From Aestuariibius insulae (GTDB lineage: Bacteria; Pseudomonadota; Alphaproteobacteria; Rhodobacterales; Rhodobacteraceae): a DNA stretch of 64,000 bases. The position numbers were made by a program, and so were the translations under genes. The stretch spans positions 1-64,000 of the forward strand of contig NZ_JBFONW020000007.1 of NCBI RefSeq assembly GCF_040783535.2. Reading direction: 5' to 3'. The notes below the pieces were generated by a model. The model did not search any database. It was not told the DNA's origin and worked only from the letters and a program-made list of their open reading frames with translations. Within the stretch, counting starts at the first letter, position 1. Every line of letters begins with the position of its first letter. Shown here one piece after another: positions 42,267-49,981 of this stretch.

Positions 42267-43055
42267 CTAGAGGTGTTCGGGCTGCGGCATTCCCAGTACA
42301 TGATAGCCGCCATCAACACGGATGATCTCTCCGGTCGTGCAGGCCCCTGCATCGCTGGCCAGATAGACCGCCGTGCCGCCGACCGCTTCCAGTGTTGCAT
42401 TCGCGCGAAGCGGGGCATTGGCATCCGTGTGCTTGAATGTCTTGCGTGCGCCGCCGATCGCCGCTCCAGCCAGCGTCTTCATTGGCCCGGGGGAAATGGC
42501 GTTGACCCGCACGCCCTGTGGTCCCAGATCGTTGGCTAGATAGCGAACCGCGGCCTCTAGCGCGGCCTTGGCCACGCCCATCACGTTGTAGAAAGGCGTC
42601 ACCCGGTTCGAGCCCTGATAGGTCAAAGTCAGAACCGTTCCGCCCTTGGGCATAAGCTCGGATGCGCGGCGCGCCACGTCGATCAGCGAATAACACGAGA
42701 TCGACAACGAGTTGCGGAAGTTGTCCCGCGTCGTGTTGATGAACCGGCCCGTCAGCTCTGCCTTGTCTGAATAGGCGATGGCGTGCACGACGAAATCGAT
42801 CGAGCCCCATTCCTCGCGCAGTTTGGCAAAGCATGCGTCCATCGACGCATCGTCCGTCACGTCGACATCCACCAAGAGGTTTGATCCGACAGAGGCTGCG
42901 AGCGGTTCCACCCGTTTGCCGAACGCCTCGCCCTGATAGGAAAAGGCCAACTCCGCCCCTTCGGCGGCCATGGCCTTGGCGATCCCCCAAGCGATGGACC
43001 GCTCGTTGGCCACCCCCATGATCAGCCCGCGCTTGCCCGTCATCAAATCTGCCAT
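42267..43055 (-). CDS. fabI: Enoyl-ACP reductase (NADH)
   Basis: 262 residues, SDR fold of the FabI type. N-terminal GLIMGVANERSIAWGIAKAM, then the catalytic Tyr/Lys spacing in TYQGSNRVTPFYNVMGVAK (Tyr, ten on Tyr, seven on Lys), and SPGPMKTLAGAAI. Reduces trans-2-enoyl-ACP at the last step of the fatty acid elongation cycle. It follows fabB by six bases and forms a fabA-fabB-fabI operon typical of alphaproteobacteria. Confidence 0.95.
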   Translation of the reverse strand: MADLMTGKRGLIMGVANERSIAWGIAKAMAAEGAELAFSYQGEAFGKRVEPLAASVGSNLLVDVDVTDDASMDACFAKLREEWGSIDFVVHAIAYSDKAELTGRFINTTRDNFRNSLSISCYSLIDVARRASELMPKGGTVLTLTYQGSNRVTPFYNVMGVAKAALEAAVRYLANDLGPQGVRVNAISPGPMKTLAGAAIGGARKTFKHTDANAPLRANATLEAVGGTAVYLASDAGACTTGEIIRVDGGYHVLGMPQPEHL

Positions 43056-43061
43056 GGGATC

Positions 43062-44291
43062 TTATCCGTCGTATTTAGAAAGCAGCATCGATCCGTTCGT
43101 GCCGCCAAAGCCAAACGAGTTGGTCATCACAGTATCGAGGCCCGCGCCCGTCACCGTCTGTGTCGCTATTTCGCTGGGATCGAGCGCTGGATCGAGCGTT
43201 TCGACGTTAATCGAAGGGGCAATGAAATCGTCCTGAAGCATCAGAAGGCAGTAAATCGCCTCTTGCGCACCAGTGGCTCCTTGAGAGTGGCCGGTCATCG
43301 ACTTGGTCGAGCTGATCGGCGGGGTCGATCCCTGTCCGAAAACCCGCCGCACCGCCTCGACTTCACCGACATCGCCGACAGGGGTAGAGGTGCCATGAGC
43401 ATTGATATAGCTGACCTTGCGACCGTCGGCGATCGTCTTTAGCGCGATCCGCATCGCCCGCTCGCCGCCTTCGCCCGAGGGCGCGACCATATCATGCCCA
43501 TCCGAAGTTGCGCCAAAGCCGGTCACTTCGGCGTAGATCTTTGCGCCGCGCGCCTTCGCCCGCTCCAGATCTTCCAGCACAACCATGCCGCCGCCGCCTG
43601 CGATCACGAACCCGTCCCGGTCCGCATCGAAGGCGCGGCTCGCCCGCTCCGGCGTGTCGTTGTATTTCGAGGACATCGCCCCCATTGCGTCAAAGAGACA
43701 GGAGAGTGTCCAGTCGAGCTCCTCTCCGCCACCTGCGAACATCACGTCTTGCACCCCGAGCGCCACCTGTTGAGCTGCCATCCCGATGCAATGGAGCGAG
43801 GTGGAGCAAGCTGAGGTGATCGAAAAGTTCATCCCCTTGATCTGATAGGCCGTCGCGAGGTTTGCGCTGACCGTTGAGGACATGCATTTTGGCACCGCAA
43901 AAGGGCCGATCCGCTTGGTCGCTTCGGTCTTGAGAACCGTCTGATGCGCCGCGAACATCGCCGAGGTCGATGGCCCTCCGGATCCGGCGATCAGCCCGGT
44001 CGACGGGTTCGAGACATCCTCTGCCTCCAGCCCCGCATCTGCAACGGCCTGCTCCATCGCCAGATAGGCATAGGCCGCGCCGGGCCCCATGAAGCGCATA
44101 ATCCGCTTGTCGATATGCTCGGACGGATTGATTTTGAGCGTTCCGGCAACCCGGCTGCGAAAGCCGTGCCCGGCCATCTCGGGCGACGCTTCGATCCCGG
44201 ACCGCCCGGCCTTCAACGCCTCTGTCACCTCCTGAGCGGAGTTTCCGATGGGGGAGACGATCCCGAGGCCCGTTATGACGACGCGGCGCAT
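43062..44291 (-). CDS. fabB: Beta-ketoacyl-ACP synthase I
   Basis: 409 residues from ATG 44291. Thiolase fold with catalytic Cys in ITSACSTSLHCIG, His in YINAHGTSTPVGD and His in MTGHSQGATGAQEA. Starts RRVVITGLGIVSPIGN and ends NSFGFGGTNGSMLL. Condenses acyl-ACP with malonyl-ACP; FabB is needed for unsaturated fatty acids with FabA, whose gene lies just upstream (14-base gap). The gene is intact and of normal length. Confidence 0.95.
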   Translation of the reverse strand: MRRVVITGLGIVSPIGNSAQEVTEALKAGRSGIEASPEMAGHGFRSRVAGTLKINPSEHIDKRIMRFMGPGAAYAYLAMEQAVADAGLEAEDVSNPSTGLIAGSGGPSTSAMFAAHQTVLKTEATKRIGPFAVPKCMSSTVSANLATAYQIKGMNFSITSACSTSLHCIGMAAQQVALGVQDVMFAGGGEELDWTLSCLFDAMGAMSSKYNDTPERASRAFDADRDGFVIAGGGGMVVLEDLERAKARGAKIYAEVTGFGATSDGHDMVAPSGEGGERAMRIALKTIADGRKVSYINAHGTSTPVGDVGEVEAVRRVFGQGSTPPISSTKSMTGHSQGATGAQEAIYCLLMLQDDFIAPSINVETLDPALDPSEIATQTVTGAGLDTVMTNSFGFGGTNGSMLLSKYDG

Positions 44292-44304
44292 GGCTGGTTT
44301 CCCT

Positions 44305-44817
44305 TCAGGTTTCGGCGGTCGCAAGACCGACCTTCATGCCTGTCACGGTGCAGACCTCTTCATCATCGGCAAAGACTTTGCCATCGGCCACGCCCATCTT
44401 GAGCTTGCGGTCGATCACCCGGGTGAAGTTGATCTCATAGCGTATACATTTGCGATCCGGACGGACCATCCCGCTCAGCTTCACTTCGCCGGCGCCCAGC
44501 GCGAAACCCTGTCCCTGCCAGCCGCGCCAGCCTAGATTGAAGCCCGTTAGCTGCCATAGGCCGTCGACCATCAGACAGCCTGGCATCACTGGATTTCCCG
44601 GGAAATGGCAGGGGAAAAACCACAGATCCGGCGTGATATCGAGCTCTGCGGTAATATGTCCCTTCCCGCCGGAGCCGCCATCTGCTGAAACATCGGTAAT
44701 TCGGTCCATCATCAGCATGGGCGGTTCAGGCAGTTGCGCATTCCCCGGACCAAAGAGCTCGCCCCGTGCACATTGGAGCAATGCTTCCTTGTCGAAGTGG
44801 GTCGGGTAGTCGGCCAT
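44305..44817 (-). CDS. fabA: 3-hydroxydecanoyl-ACP dehydratase/isomerase
   Basis: 170 residues from ATG 44817 (MADYPTHFDKEALL). Hot-dog fold: active-site His in FFPCHFPGNPVMPG and Asp in CLMVDGLWQLTGF. It dehydrates 3-hydroxydecanoyl-ACP and isomerises the double bond to cis-3, the entry to unsaturated fatty acids. First gene of fabA-fabB-fabI, divergent from irr with 130 bases between. No clear iron-control palindrome was found in that gap. Confidence 0.95.
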   Translation of the reverse strand: MADYPTHFDKEALLQCARGELFGPGNAQLPEPPMLMMDRITDVSADGGSGGKGHITAELDITPDLWFFPCHFPGNPVMPGCLMVDGLWQLTGFNLGWRGWQGQGFALGAGEVKLSGMVRPDRKCIRYEINFTRVIDRKLKMGVADGKVFADDEEVCTVTGMKVGLATAET

Positions 44818-44947
44818 AGGCGGCGATCCTTGCAATGCGCGATGTGTTGCCCGCCCGTCTAGCATCGCGGGTTCGCATAGGGCAAGCGAAGGCCGGATCC
44901 GATGAAATGGTTTGAACCATCAACACCTTCTCCCATATAAGGAAAGA

Positions 44948-45370
44948 ATGACGGATCAAGAGACCCATACACGTCGCGGGGAAGAATGGCTCGCCAACGC
45001 TGGCCTTCGGCCAACGCGGCAACGTCTTTCTCTTGCCTCGCTGCTTGTCGGCGACGGGCAGGATCGTCATGTGACGGCAGAGAGCCTTTACGCGGCAGCC
45101 TCGAATAGCGGGGAGAAAGTGTCGCTTGCAACGGTCTACAATACGCTGAAAGCGTTTTGTGACGCGGGTCTAATGCGTGAGATCACCGTCGATGGGTCAA
45201 AGAGCTATTTTGACACGAATATGAGCGATCATCCCCATTTCTTTTGGGAAGATAGCGCGACACTCTCTGATGCGCCTGCCGAAGAGCTTGAGATCAGCCG
45301 TATCCCGACTGCCCCCGAAGGGGCCGAGATCGCAAAGGTCGATGTCGTGATCCGGCTGCGTCGCACCTGA
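44948..45370 (+). CDS. irr: Iron response regulator, Fur family (Irr)
   Basis: 140 residues from ATG 44948. Fur-type winged helix: EEWLANAGLRPTRQRLSLASLL, HVTAESLYAAASNSGEKVSLATVYNTLKAFCDAGLMREI. The C-terminal dimer domain carries DHPHFFWEDS, without the CxxC zinc pairs of Fur. Loss of those cysteines and the fabA linkage are typical of Irr in Rhodobacteraceae. Irr senses haem status and controls iron-linked genes. A terminator separates it from the convergent binding-protein gene. Confidence 0.9.
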   Translation: MTDQETHTRRGEEWLANAGLRPTRQRLSLASLLVGDGQDRHVTAESLYAAASNSGEKVSLATVYNTLKAFCDAGLMREITVDGSKSYFDTNMSDHPHFFWEDSATLSDAPAEELEISRIPTAPEGAEIAKVDVVIRLRRT

Positions 45371-45402
45371 TCTGCAACGTTAATTTTAAGTGTCAAAGAA
45401 AA

Positions 45403-45432
45403 GGGGCGCGCCCGGTTCCCCGCGCACGCCCC
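45403..45432 (-). terminator. Terminator between irr and the orphan binding-protein gene
   Basis: GGGGCGCGC (45403-45411) pairs with GCACGCCCC (45424-45432), a 9-bp stem with one mismatch and 12-base loop. On the minus strand it is followed by CTTTTCTTTG, so it ends the 45452-46621 transcript; it could also stop irr transcription. Confidence 0.75.
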
Positions 45433-45451
45433 GTGTTGGATTTAATGTGAC

Positions 45452-46621
45452 CTAGCCTTGTGGGCCGTCCATCACGACGGCCTGAAGGCTGCCGTCCTTG
45501 CTGATCCGTGTCAGGAAGACTTCGTCGAGGCCCTGATTGTCGCCCTCGTCATAGATGAGTTCCAGACCGCCCAGATCGACACTACGCATGGATGCGAGGC
45601 TGGAAAGGAATTTCTCCCGAGTGAGCTTCGGTCCGGAATTGCGGAGCGCATCGATAGCAAGGCGACCGACAAGGTAGCCCTCGAGAGAAGTGAAGCCGAG
45701 TTCAGCGGCCTGACCGGTGCCCAAAAGCGCACCCATGTAGTCGGAGACGACAGGGATGGAGCCATTCAGCGGAAAAGGAACGACCTGGCTGACGATGACG
45801 CCTTCGCCCTGATCGCCCAGCTCTTGTGACAACGCCTTGGAGTTCACGAAGGAGATGTTGACGAAGGTCACGTCGGTCATGCCTGCGGCTTTGGCCTGCT
45901 TGATGAACTCGGCGCAAGGAGCATAGGCGCCAACCATCACGACCGCTTGAGGATTGGACGCTTTGATGGTCTCGAGCGCCGCTTCAACCTCCAGCGTGTT
46001 CCGCGTGTAGGTGCCCTTCGAAATCAGCTCCATGTCGCGGCGCCCCAGCGCCTTTTCGACACCGTCGAGACCAACATAGCCGAACCCATCGTCTTGATAG
46101 AGCATCGCAATGTCGGTCATTCCGAGCGAGTCGACGAGGTATTCCATCCAGGCTTCGGTCTCGGCAGCGTAGGTTGCGCGGATGTTGTAGATGTTGCCGT
46201 GGCTTGGCTCCCGCAGGAAGCCCGCACCGGTAAATGGCCCGATGAATGGCATCCCGGCTTCGGTCGCGATCGGCTGGGTAACCAATGTCGTCGGGGTTCC
46301 GACCGGTCCGATGAAGCCAAGGTGGTCGTTGCCTTCAATGACCTTGTTGAACTGGGCGATTGACTGATCGGGCTCGTATCCGTCGTCGAACGTTTCGAGC
46401 ATGATCTGACGGCCATGAACACCGCCATTTGCGTTGGCTTCAGCAAAGGCAGCTTCGAGACCGATACGCATTCCTTCCCCCAAAGCGGAAGCCGGTCCTT
46501 CGAAGGCCGCGACCTGGGCAAAGGTTACCGTGCTGTCGGTCACGCCTTCTTCGGCCTGAACCGCCGTGGCGATGAGGGCGCTCGCAACCGTTATTTTCAG
46601 CGTGCTCCAAACAGTGTTCAT
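45452..46621 (-). CDS. Orphan branched-chain-amino-acid-type ABC binding protein
   Basis: 389 residues from ATG 46621. Signal peptide MNTVWSTLKITVASALIATAVQA. Peripla_BP_6 (LivJ-type) fold: VTFAQVAAFEGPASALGEGMRIGLEAAF, FIGPVGTPTTLVTQPIATEAGMPFIGPFTGAG, DIAMLYQDDGFGYVGLDGVEKAL, SNPQAVVMVGAYAPCAEFI. It binds an amino acid or similar acid in the periplasm. No permease or ATPase gene is near, so it must work with a transporter elsewhere or feed a sensor. A strong terminator follows it. Confidence 0.9.
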   Translation of the reverse strand: MNTVWSTLKITVASALIATAVQAEEGVTDSTVTFAQVAAFEGPASALGEGMRIGLEAAFAEANANGGVHGRQIMLETFDDGYEPDQSIAQFNKVIEGNDHLGFIGPVGTPTTLVTQPIATEAGMPFIGPFTGAGFLREPSHGNIYNIRATYAAETEAWMEYLVDSLGMTDIAMLYQDDGFGYVGLDGVEKALGRRDMELISKGTYTRNTLEVEAALETIKASNPQAVVMVGAYAPCAEFIKQAKAAGMTDVTFVNISFVNSKALSQELGDQGEGVIVSQVVPFPLNGSIPVVSDYMGALLGTGQAAELGFTSLEGYLVGRLAIDALRNSGPKLTREKFLSSLASMRSVDLGGLELIYDEGDNQGLDEVFLTRISKDGSLQAVVMDGPQG

Positions 46622-47707
46622 CTGCTTACTCCAATCCGTTCGTCCTGAGAACCTTGCCCTGAAGACAGGTTCCGTTTGCATTTCAGTCGGGGAAGCGGCC
46701 CCGGGGATTCTTCGATCTCTTCTCCACCTTGCAGCAGGAAAGAGACCATCACGTACGTTCGCGACAAGGTTCGCGATTAAGATCCCCTCACCGGGGCAGT
46801 TACTCTTTATGACAAAGGCATTTGGACCAATTTTGGACCAGCTGACCCGTTGGTGGTGTTCGTCTCTATCAGGCGTTGAATGGCGTTATCGGGAATGATC
46901 GTCGGATCCCACGACAAAGTACCGTGCGATCCAGACTTTATCCGGCAAGATGACGCGAGCGTCGCTTGTACTTTACCCGAAACGCCACGTCCCAGATACA
47001 TACCTGACTTACGACCGATTGCGCACAGGCAATCCGCATTCGCGTAGTCCAAATATCTTTGAGACGCATTCATGGTTTCGTCCGAATCAGAGAACGTTTC
47101 TGAAGCTAGACATCGTCGAGTAATCCGAAGTTTTTTGGACGTAATCTTGTTCACTGTCAGGCGACTGTCGTCATGGAATCGACAGAATTGTTCACGTTTG
47201 AAGCGGCTGAGCCGTTCTGTCACCGTCATCTTGTCGCTACCCGATCAAGTTGGCTGCATGTTGAGCATCTCTATTGCTGCGTGGTTCAAGGCGCATTTGA
47301 CCGGCGGTCAGTGCAGACGCTTTGACCCTATATCCACTTTCCACGTGGGAATTCAGTATACACCCTTAGGTTGATAGAATCGATCGTATTGGATCAAAAA
47401 TCCAATCTACGTCTGAATATCTACTATGCAGGGTAGCGATGCGTGTGGTCGAGCAAACCTTCCTGTGGCGAAATATGTCTTATCGGCTCTCTTCGGAAAC
47501 ACGGCTGGTGGACCGCCTCGCGGGGCGGTGTTGCGTAGCAGAACGGACTGACCCGGCATACGATGCCTTAATGTTACTCCGCCGCGGTTTCTCTGGCTGA
47601 ACCTGAAAGGAAGGGAGGCAACAACGGCGCCTCAGCTCTCCGCCGTTATCTGTGGCGGGGTATCATATGGCGGATGGCTTTGTCTTCGGATGCACATGGA
47701 GTATGAC
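46622..47707. other. 1.1-kb gene-poor stretch upstream of the orphan binding-protein gene
   Basis: No convincing gene on either strand; base composition is less GC-rich than the surroundings. Frames of 100-140 codons exist (46807-47229 minus, 47072-47374 plus) but their products are compositionally odd and match no recognised family. The stretch holds a tandem TTTGGACCA repeat (46822-46841). It may be long regulatory DNA, an uncalled RNA gene or eroded acquired DNA. Confidence 0.45.
46822..46841. repeat. Tandem TTTGGACCA repeat, 11-bp period
   Basis: TTTGGACCA at 46822-46830 and again at 46833-46841, exactly one helical turn apart. Each contains the near-palindrome TTGGACCAA. Position is about 200 bases upstream of the orphan binding-protein gene. 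It could be a tandem operator; the binder is unknown. Confidence 0.4.
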
Positions 47708-48085
47708 ATGCCGATGGAACAAGATCCCTCGATAAATGTCCTTGGCCTGCCCCTTGCGCCGTGTTCATCCGATCCCGTCACCGGATTTTTTCGAAATGGT
47801 TTCTGCGATACCTGCACTGCGGATCAAGGGTCCCACACTGTTTGCGTAAGCCTTACTGCAGAGTTTCTGGCTTTCTCGAAATATGTCGGGAATGATCTGT
47901 CGACCCCGCGTCCGGAGTTCAGATTTCCGGGGCTAAAACCAGGCGATCACTGGTGTGTTTGTGCAAACCGGTTTCTTCAGGCGGTTGAGGAAGGTTGCGC
48001 TCCGGTGGTTAACCTGGAGGCTACGCACCAACGGGCGCTTGATATCGTCCCTCTCCATATCCTTGAGGCGCATGCGCCAGTCTAA
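47708..48085 (+). CDS. DUF2237 family protein
   Basis: 125 residues from ATG 47708 with GGAG six bases upstream; an in-frame ATG at 47690 lacks one. NVLGLPLAPCSSDPVTGFFRNGFCDTC, GSHTVCVSLTAEFLAFSKYVGNDLSTPRPEF and GLKPGDHWCVCANRFLQAVEEGCAP match DUF2237 (COG3651) throughout. Conserved cysteines (PCSSDP, FCDTC, HTVC, WCVCA) suggest metal binding or redox use. Function is not established in the family. Its last four bases overlap the end of the convergent LuxR-type gene. Confidence 0.9.
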   Translation: MPMEQDPSINVLGLPLAPCSSDPVTGFFRNGFCDTCTADQGSHTVCVSLTAEFLAFSKYVGNDLSTPRPEFRFPGLKPGDHWCVCANRFLQAVEEGCAPVVNLEATHQRALDIVPLHILEAHAPV

Positions 48086-48585
48086 GGCCGGCCCGTTCCA
48101 ACAAGACCATCACCCATTAGATCTTCGATGAAGAGACTCAACAGTTGAGGCCGTCCGCCGACGCCGGCCTTCCGATAGATTGCGTTCGTTTGCGCTTTGA
48201 CGGTTCCCTCGGAGGTCTCGCGCATGACCGCGATTTCGTTGGTGGAGAACCCTTTGATTGCAAAAAGAGCGACGTCCCGCTCGGCCGGGGTCAGCCCCCA
48301 CTGATCGAAGCGATCCTCCATCAGCTCAAGGAATGCGCCCGAGGCCGCTCTCAGCTGCTCTTCGACGCGACGATTTCGCTGAAGGGTATTTCTCAACAGG
48401 ACCGCACCGACCATCAAGCCCAGTAAAAGACCGATCGAAGCGCCAATTTCGATGGCCTCGTGAATTCTCCAGCTTATCGGAGCGACACCGAGACCCAGAA
48501 CGGAAATGGCGATATCGGACACGAAAAAAATCGCGCACGCTGCCTGAATCAGGAGCGTCAACCCGATAAGCCAAGTCCGCGTCAT
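48082..48585 (-). CDS. Membrane-anchored LuxR-type regulator
   Basis: 167 residues from ATG 48585 (a GTG at 48600 would add five). Two membrane helices (TWLIGLTLLIQAACAIFFVSDIAI; IHEAIEIGASIGLLLGLMVGAVLL) are followed by a linker helix (VEEQLRAASGAFLELMEDRF) and a LuxR HTH: WGLTPAERDVALFAIKGFSTNEIAVMRETSEGTVKAQTNAIYRKAG. A DNA-binding domain tethered at the membrane with no receiver or kinase partner could read membrane state directly. It is last in the EF-hand/PepSY-like run. Confidence 0.85.
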   Translation of the reverse strand: MTRTWLIGLTLLIQAACAIFFVSDIAISVLGLGVAPISWRIHEAIEIGASIGLLLGLMVGAVLLRNTLQRNRRVEEQLRAASGAFLELMEDRFDQWGLTPAERDVALFAIKGFSTNEIAVMRETSEGTVKAQTNAIYRKAGVGGRPQLLSLFIEDLMGDGLVGTGRP

Positions 48586-48643
48586 TCCCAGTTTTTCCAC
48601 TCCCTGGTCGACAAAATTCAGTCAGTAAAATGCTGTGTGGTCT

Positions 48644-49186
48644 CTAATCGTCGTCATCATCATCGCCGCCATCGTCGTCGTCATCATCGTCGCTGCCGCC
48701 GTCATCATCGTCGTCATCGTCATCAGAGCCGCCATCCTGACCCGAGCCACCTCCACCGGAGCCGCCATCGTAATCATCATCGTCCTCGCCGGAGCCGGAT
48801 CCGCCTCCACCAGAGCTACCGCCGCCGCCAGATGATCCTCCACCGCCAGATCCATTGCCACCAGATGACCCTCGATCCTGCGGATCATTGTCGTCGTCAT
48901 CGTCGCGACGATTCAGCAAACGAGGCGTCACCCCTTCGCGGCCAAGTGTCGTCGTGGAGTCGCGCAGAATAACGCCGGTCTGGGGGTTCACAACGATTTC
49001 CCGCCTCTGATTGCCGGCCGTGGCGGTTATGCGCAACCGTCCCAAAAGCGTCGTGTTACTCTCAATCCGCTGATAGCCCTGATCACGCAGTTGCCGCGTT
49101 ATGCTACGCTCGAGCGACTGCGCGCTCGTGGCGGTCGCAACGAGTTGCGCGATCGTGAAAGCGATACAAAGAACAAACACTCTCAA
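48644..49186 (-). CDS. Exported PepSY-like protein with Asp/Gly/Ser-rich tail
   Basis: 180 residues from TTG 49186, chosen because GGAGG lies eight bases upstream and a signal peptide then starts at once (RVFVLCIAFTIAQLVATATSA). Residues about 24-78 (SLERSITRQLRDQGYQRIES..GRLRITATAGNQRREIVVNPQTGVILRD) resemble a PepSY domain. From about residue 93 the chain is only Asp runs and Gly/Ser stretches, likely disordered and calcium-binding. Between the EF-hand gene and the membrane LuxR gene, same strand. Function unknown. Confidence 0.75.
   Translation of the reverse strand: MRVFVLCIAFTIAQLVATATSAQSLERSITRQLRDQGYQRIESNTTLLGRLRITATAGNQRREIVVNPQTGVILRDSTTTLGREGVTPRLLNRRDDDDDNDPQDRGSSGGNGSGGGGSSGGGGSSGGGGSGSGEDDDDYDGGSGGGGSGQDGGSDDDDDDDDGGSDDDDDDDGGDDDDDD
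48645..48880. repeat. Trinucleotide-rich tract encoding the Asp/Gly/Ser tail
   Basis: On the plus strand it reads as runs of TCG/TCA/TCC units (Asp codons GAC/GAT on the minus strand) mixed with CCGCCG/CCACC units (Gly). Such tracts change length by slippage. They are coding here, not a CRISPR or tandem-array element. Confidence 0.7.
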
Positions 49187-49283
49187 AGCTGGTGACCTCC
49201 GGCAGTGGATCCCTGCCGCCAAGGCGGCAGGAACACTTGGAAAGCGACGCTAAACCGCGTCATGCATATGATCAATCGAACGA

Positions 49284-49560
49284 TCAGTCGTCATCCTCAT
49301 CGCCGTCATCGTCATCATCCTCATCGCTGTCATCGTCGTTGTCGTCGCGATCCTCATCGCCGCCATCGTCGTCATCATCATCATTGTCATCCTGACCGCT
49401 GTCGTCACTCCCGGTCCTTTCGTCACGACCACCGTCGTCATCGTCATCATCGCGATTGCCGCTGTCGTTTCCGTCATCGTCGTCGTCATCGTCATCGCTG
49501 TCATCGCGAGCGCGGTCATCCCGCTGATCGCCATCATCATCGTCATCGTCCGACATTTCG
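49284..49560. repeat. Trinucleotide-rich tract encoding the EF-hand protein tail
   Basis: TCATCG/TCGTCA units dominate the plus strand for about 270 bases, GAT/GAC codons on the minus strand. It is the second such tract within 1 kb (the first is 48645-48880). The two are similar enough to recombine or slip, so length may vary between strains. Confidence 0.7.
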
Positions 49561-49769
49561 GCGAGAGATACGCGGCCGTCATTATCGTCATCGCGCGACA
49601 TGATCTGCGCGGCGCTGCGTGTGCTGAAGGCTTGTTCGAGTTCGGCGAAGGAGAGTTCACCGTCTCCGTTGGAGTCTACATCCGCAAAAGGAACGCCCTG
49701 AGCCATTGTCGTTGTTGCTGTAAGAAGAAATGCAGCGGAAAGAGCGGTGAGCCTATATGTCCTGTCCAT
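49284..49769 (-). CDS. Exported EF-hand protein with extreme Asp-rich tail
   Basis: 161 residues. Signal peptide MDRTYRLTALSAAFLLTATTTMA. Two EF-hand loops: DSNGDGELSFAE (32-43) and DDDNDGRVSLAE (60-71), each with the 1-3-5-12 acidic ligands. From about residue 73 to the end the chain is almost wholly Asp with Gly, Asn, Arg and Ser. Such chains bind calcium and can stay unfolded until exported. First of the three-gene run with the PepSY-like protein and the membrane LuxR regulator. Exact role unknown. Confidence 0.8.
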   Translation of the reverse strand: MDRTYRLTALSAAFLLTATTTMAQGVPFADVDSNGDGELSFAELEQAFSTRSAAQIMSRDDDNDGRVSLAEMSDDDDDDGDQRDDRARDDSDDDDDDDDGNDSGNRDDDDDDGGRDERTGSDDSGQDDNDDDDDDGGDEDRDDNDDDSDEDDDDDGDEDDD

Positions 49770-49981
49770 CGATATATCCTTTCAGGTCGGTCCTGTTGAG
49801 TTGTCGCAGCGCACGAATATGCACGTTGCATCAGCAGAAATGACGGATTCGACGGCGTCCTCCATCGGCCCTGCGGAGTAGGCCGAAGATGTTCTACAAA
49901 GGGTAAGAAAAGAATAAACCACCAGAATATGGGGTTTATTCCGTAAGTTTAGGGCAGACGCTCAGATTTAGATCGATAGTC

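Noticed and set aside
46807..47229. A 140-codon minus-strand frame in the gene-poor stretch.
   Set aside because: Composition is unlike the neighbouring genes and I recognise no motif; no convincing ribosome site. Left as intergenic.
47072..47374. A 100-codon plus-strand frame in the same stretch.
   Set aside because: Overlaps the previous frame in the opposite sense and shows no protein-like pattern.
48645..49560. Array-like repeats that could suggest CRISPR.
   Set aside because: Units are 3 bases long, in frame with two coding genes and without spacers.
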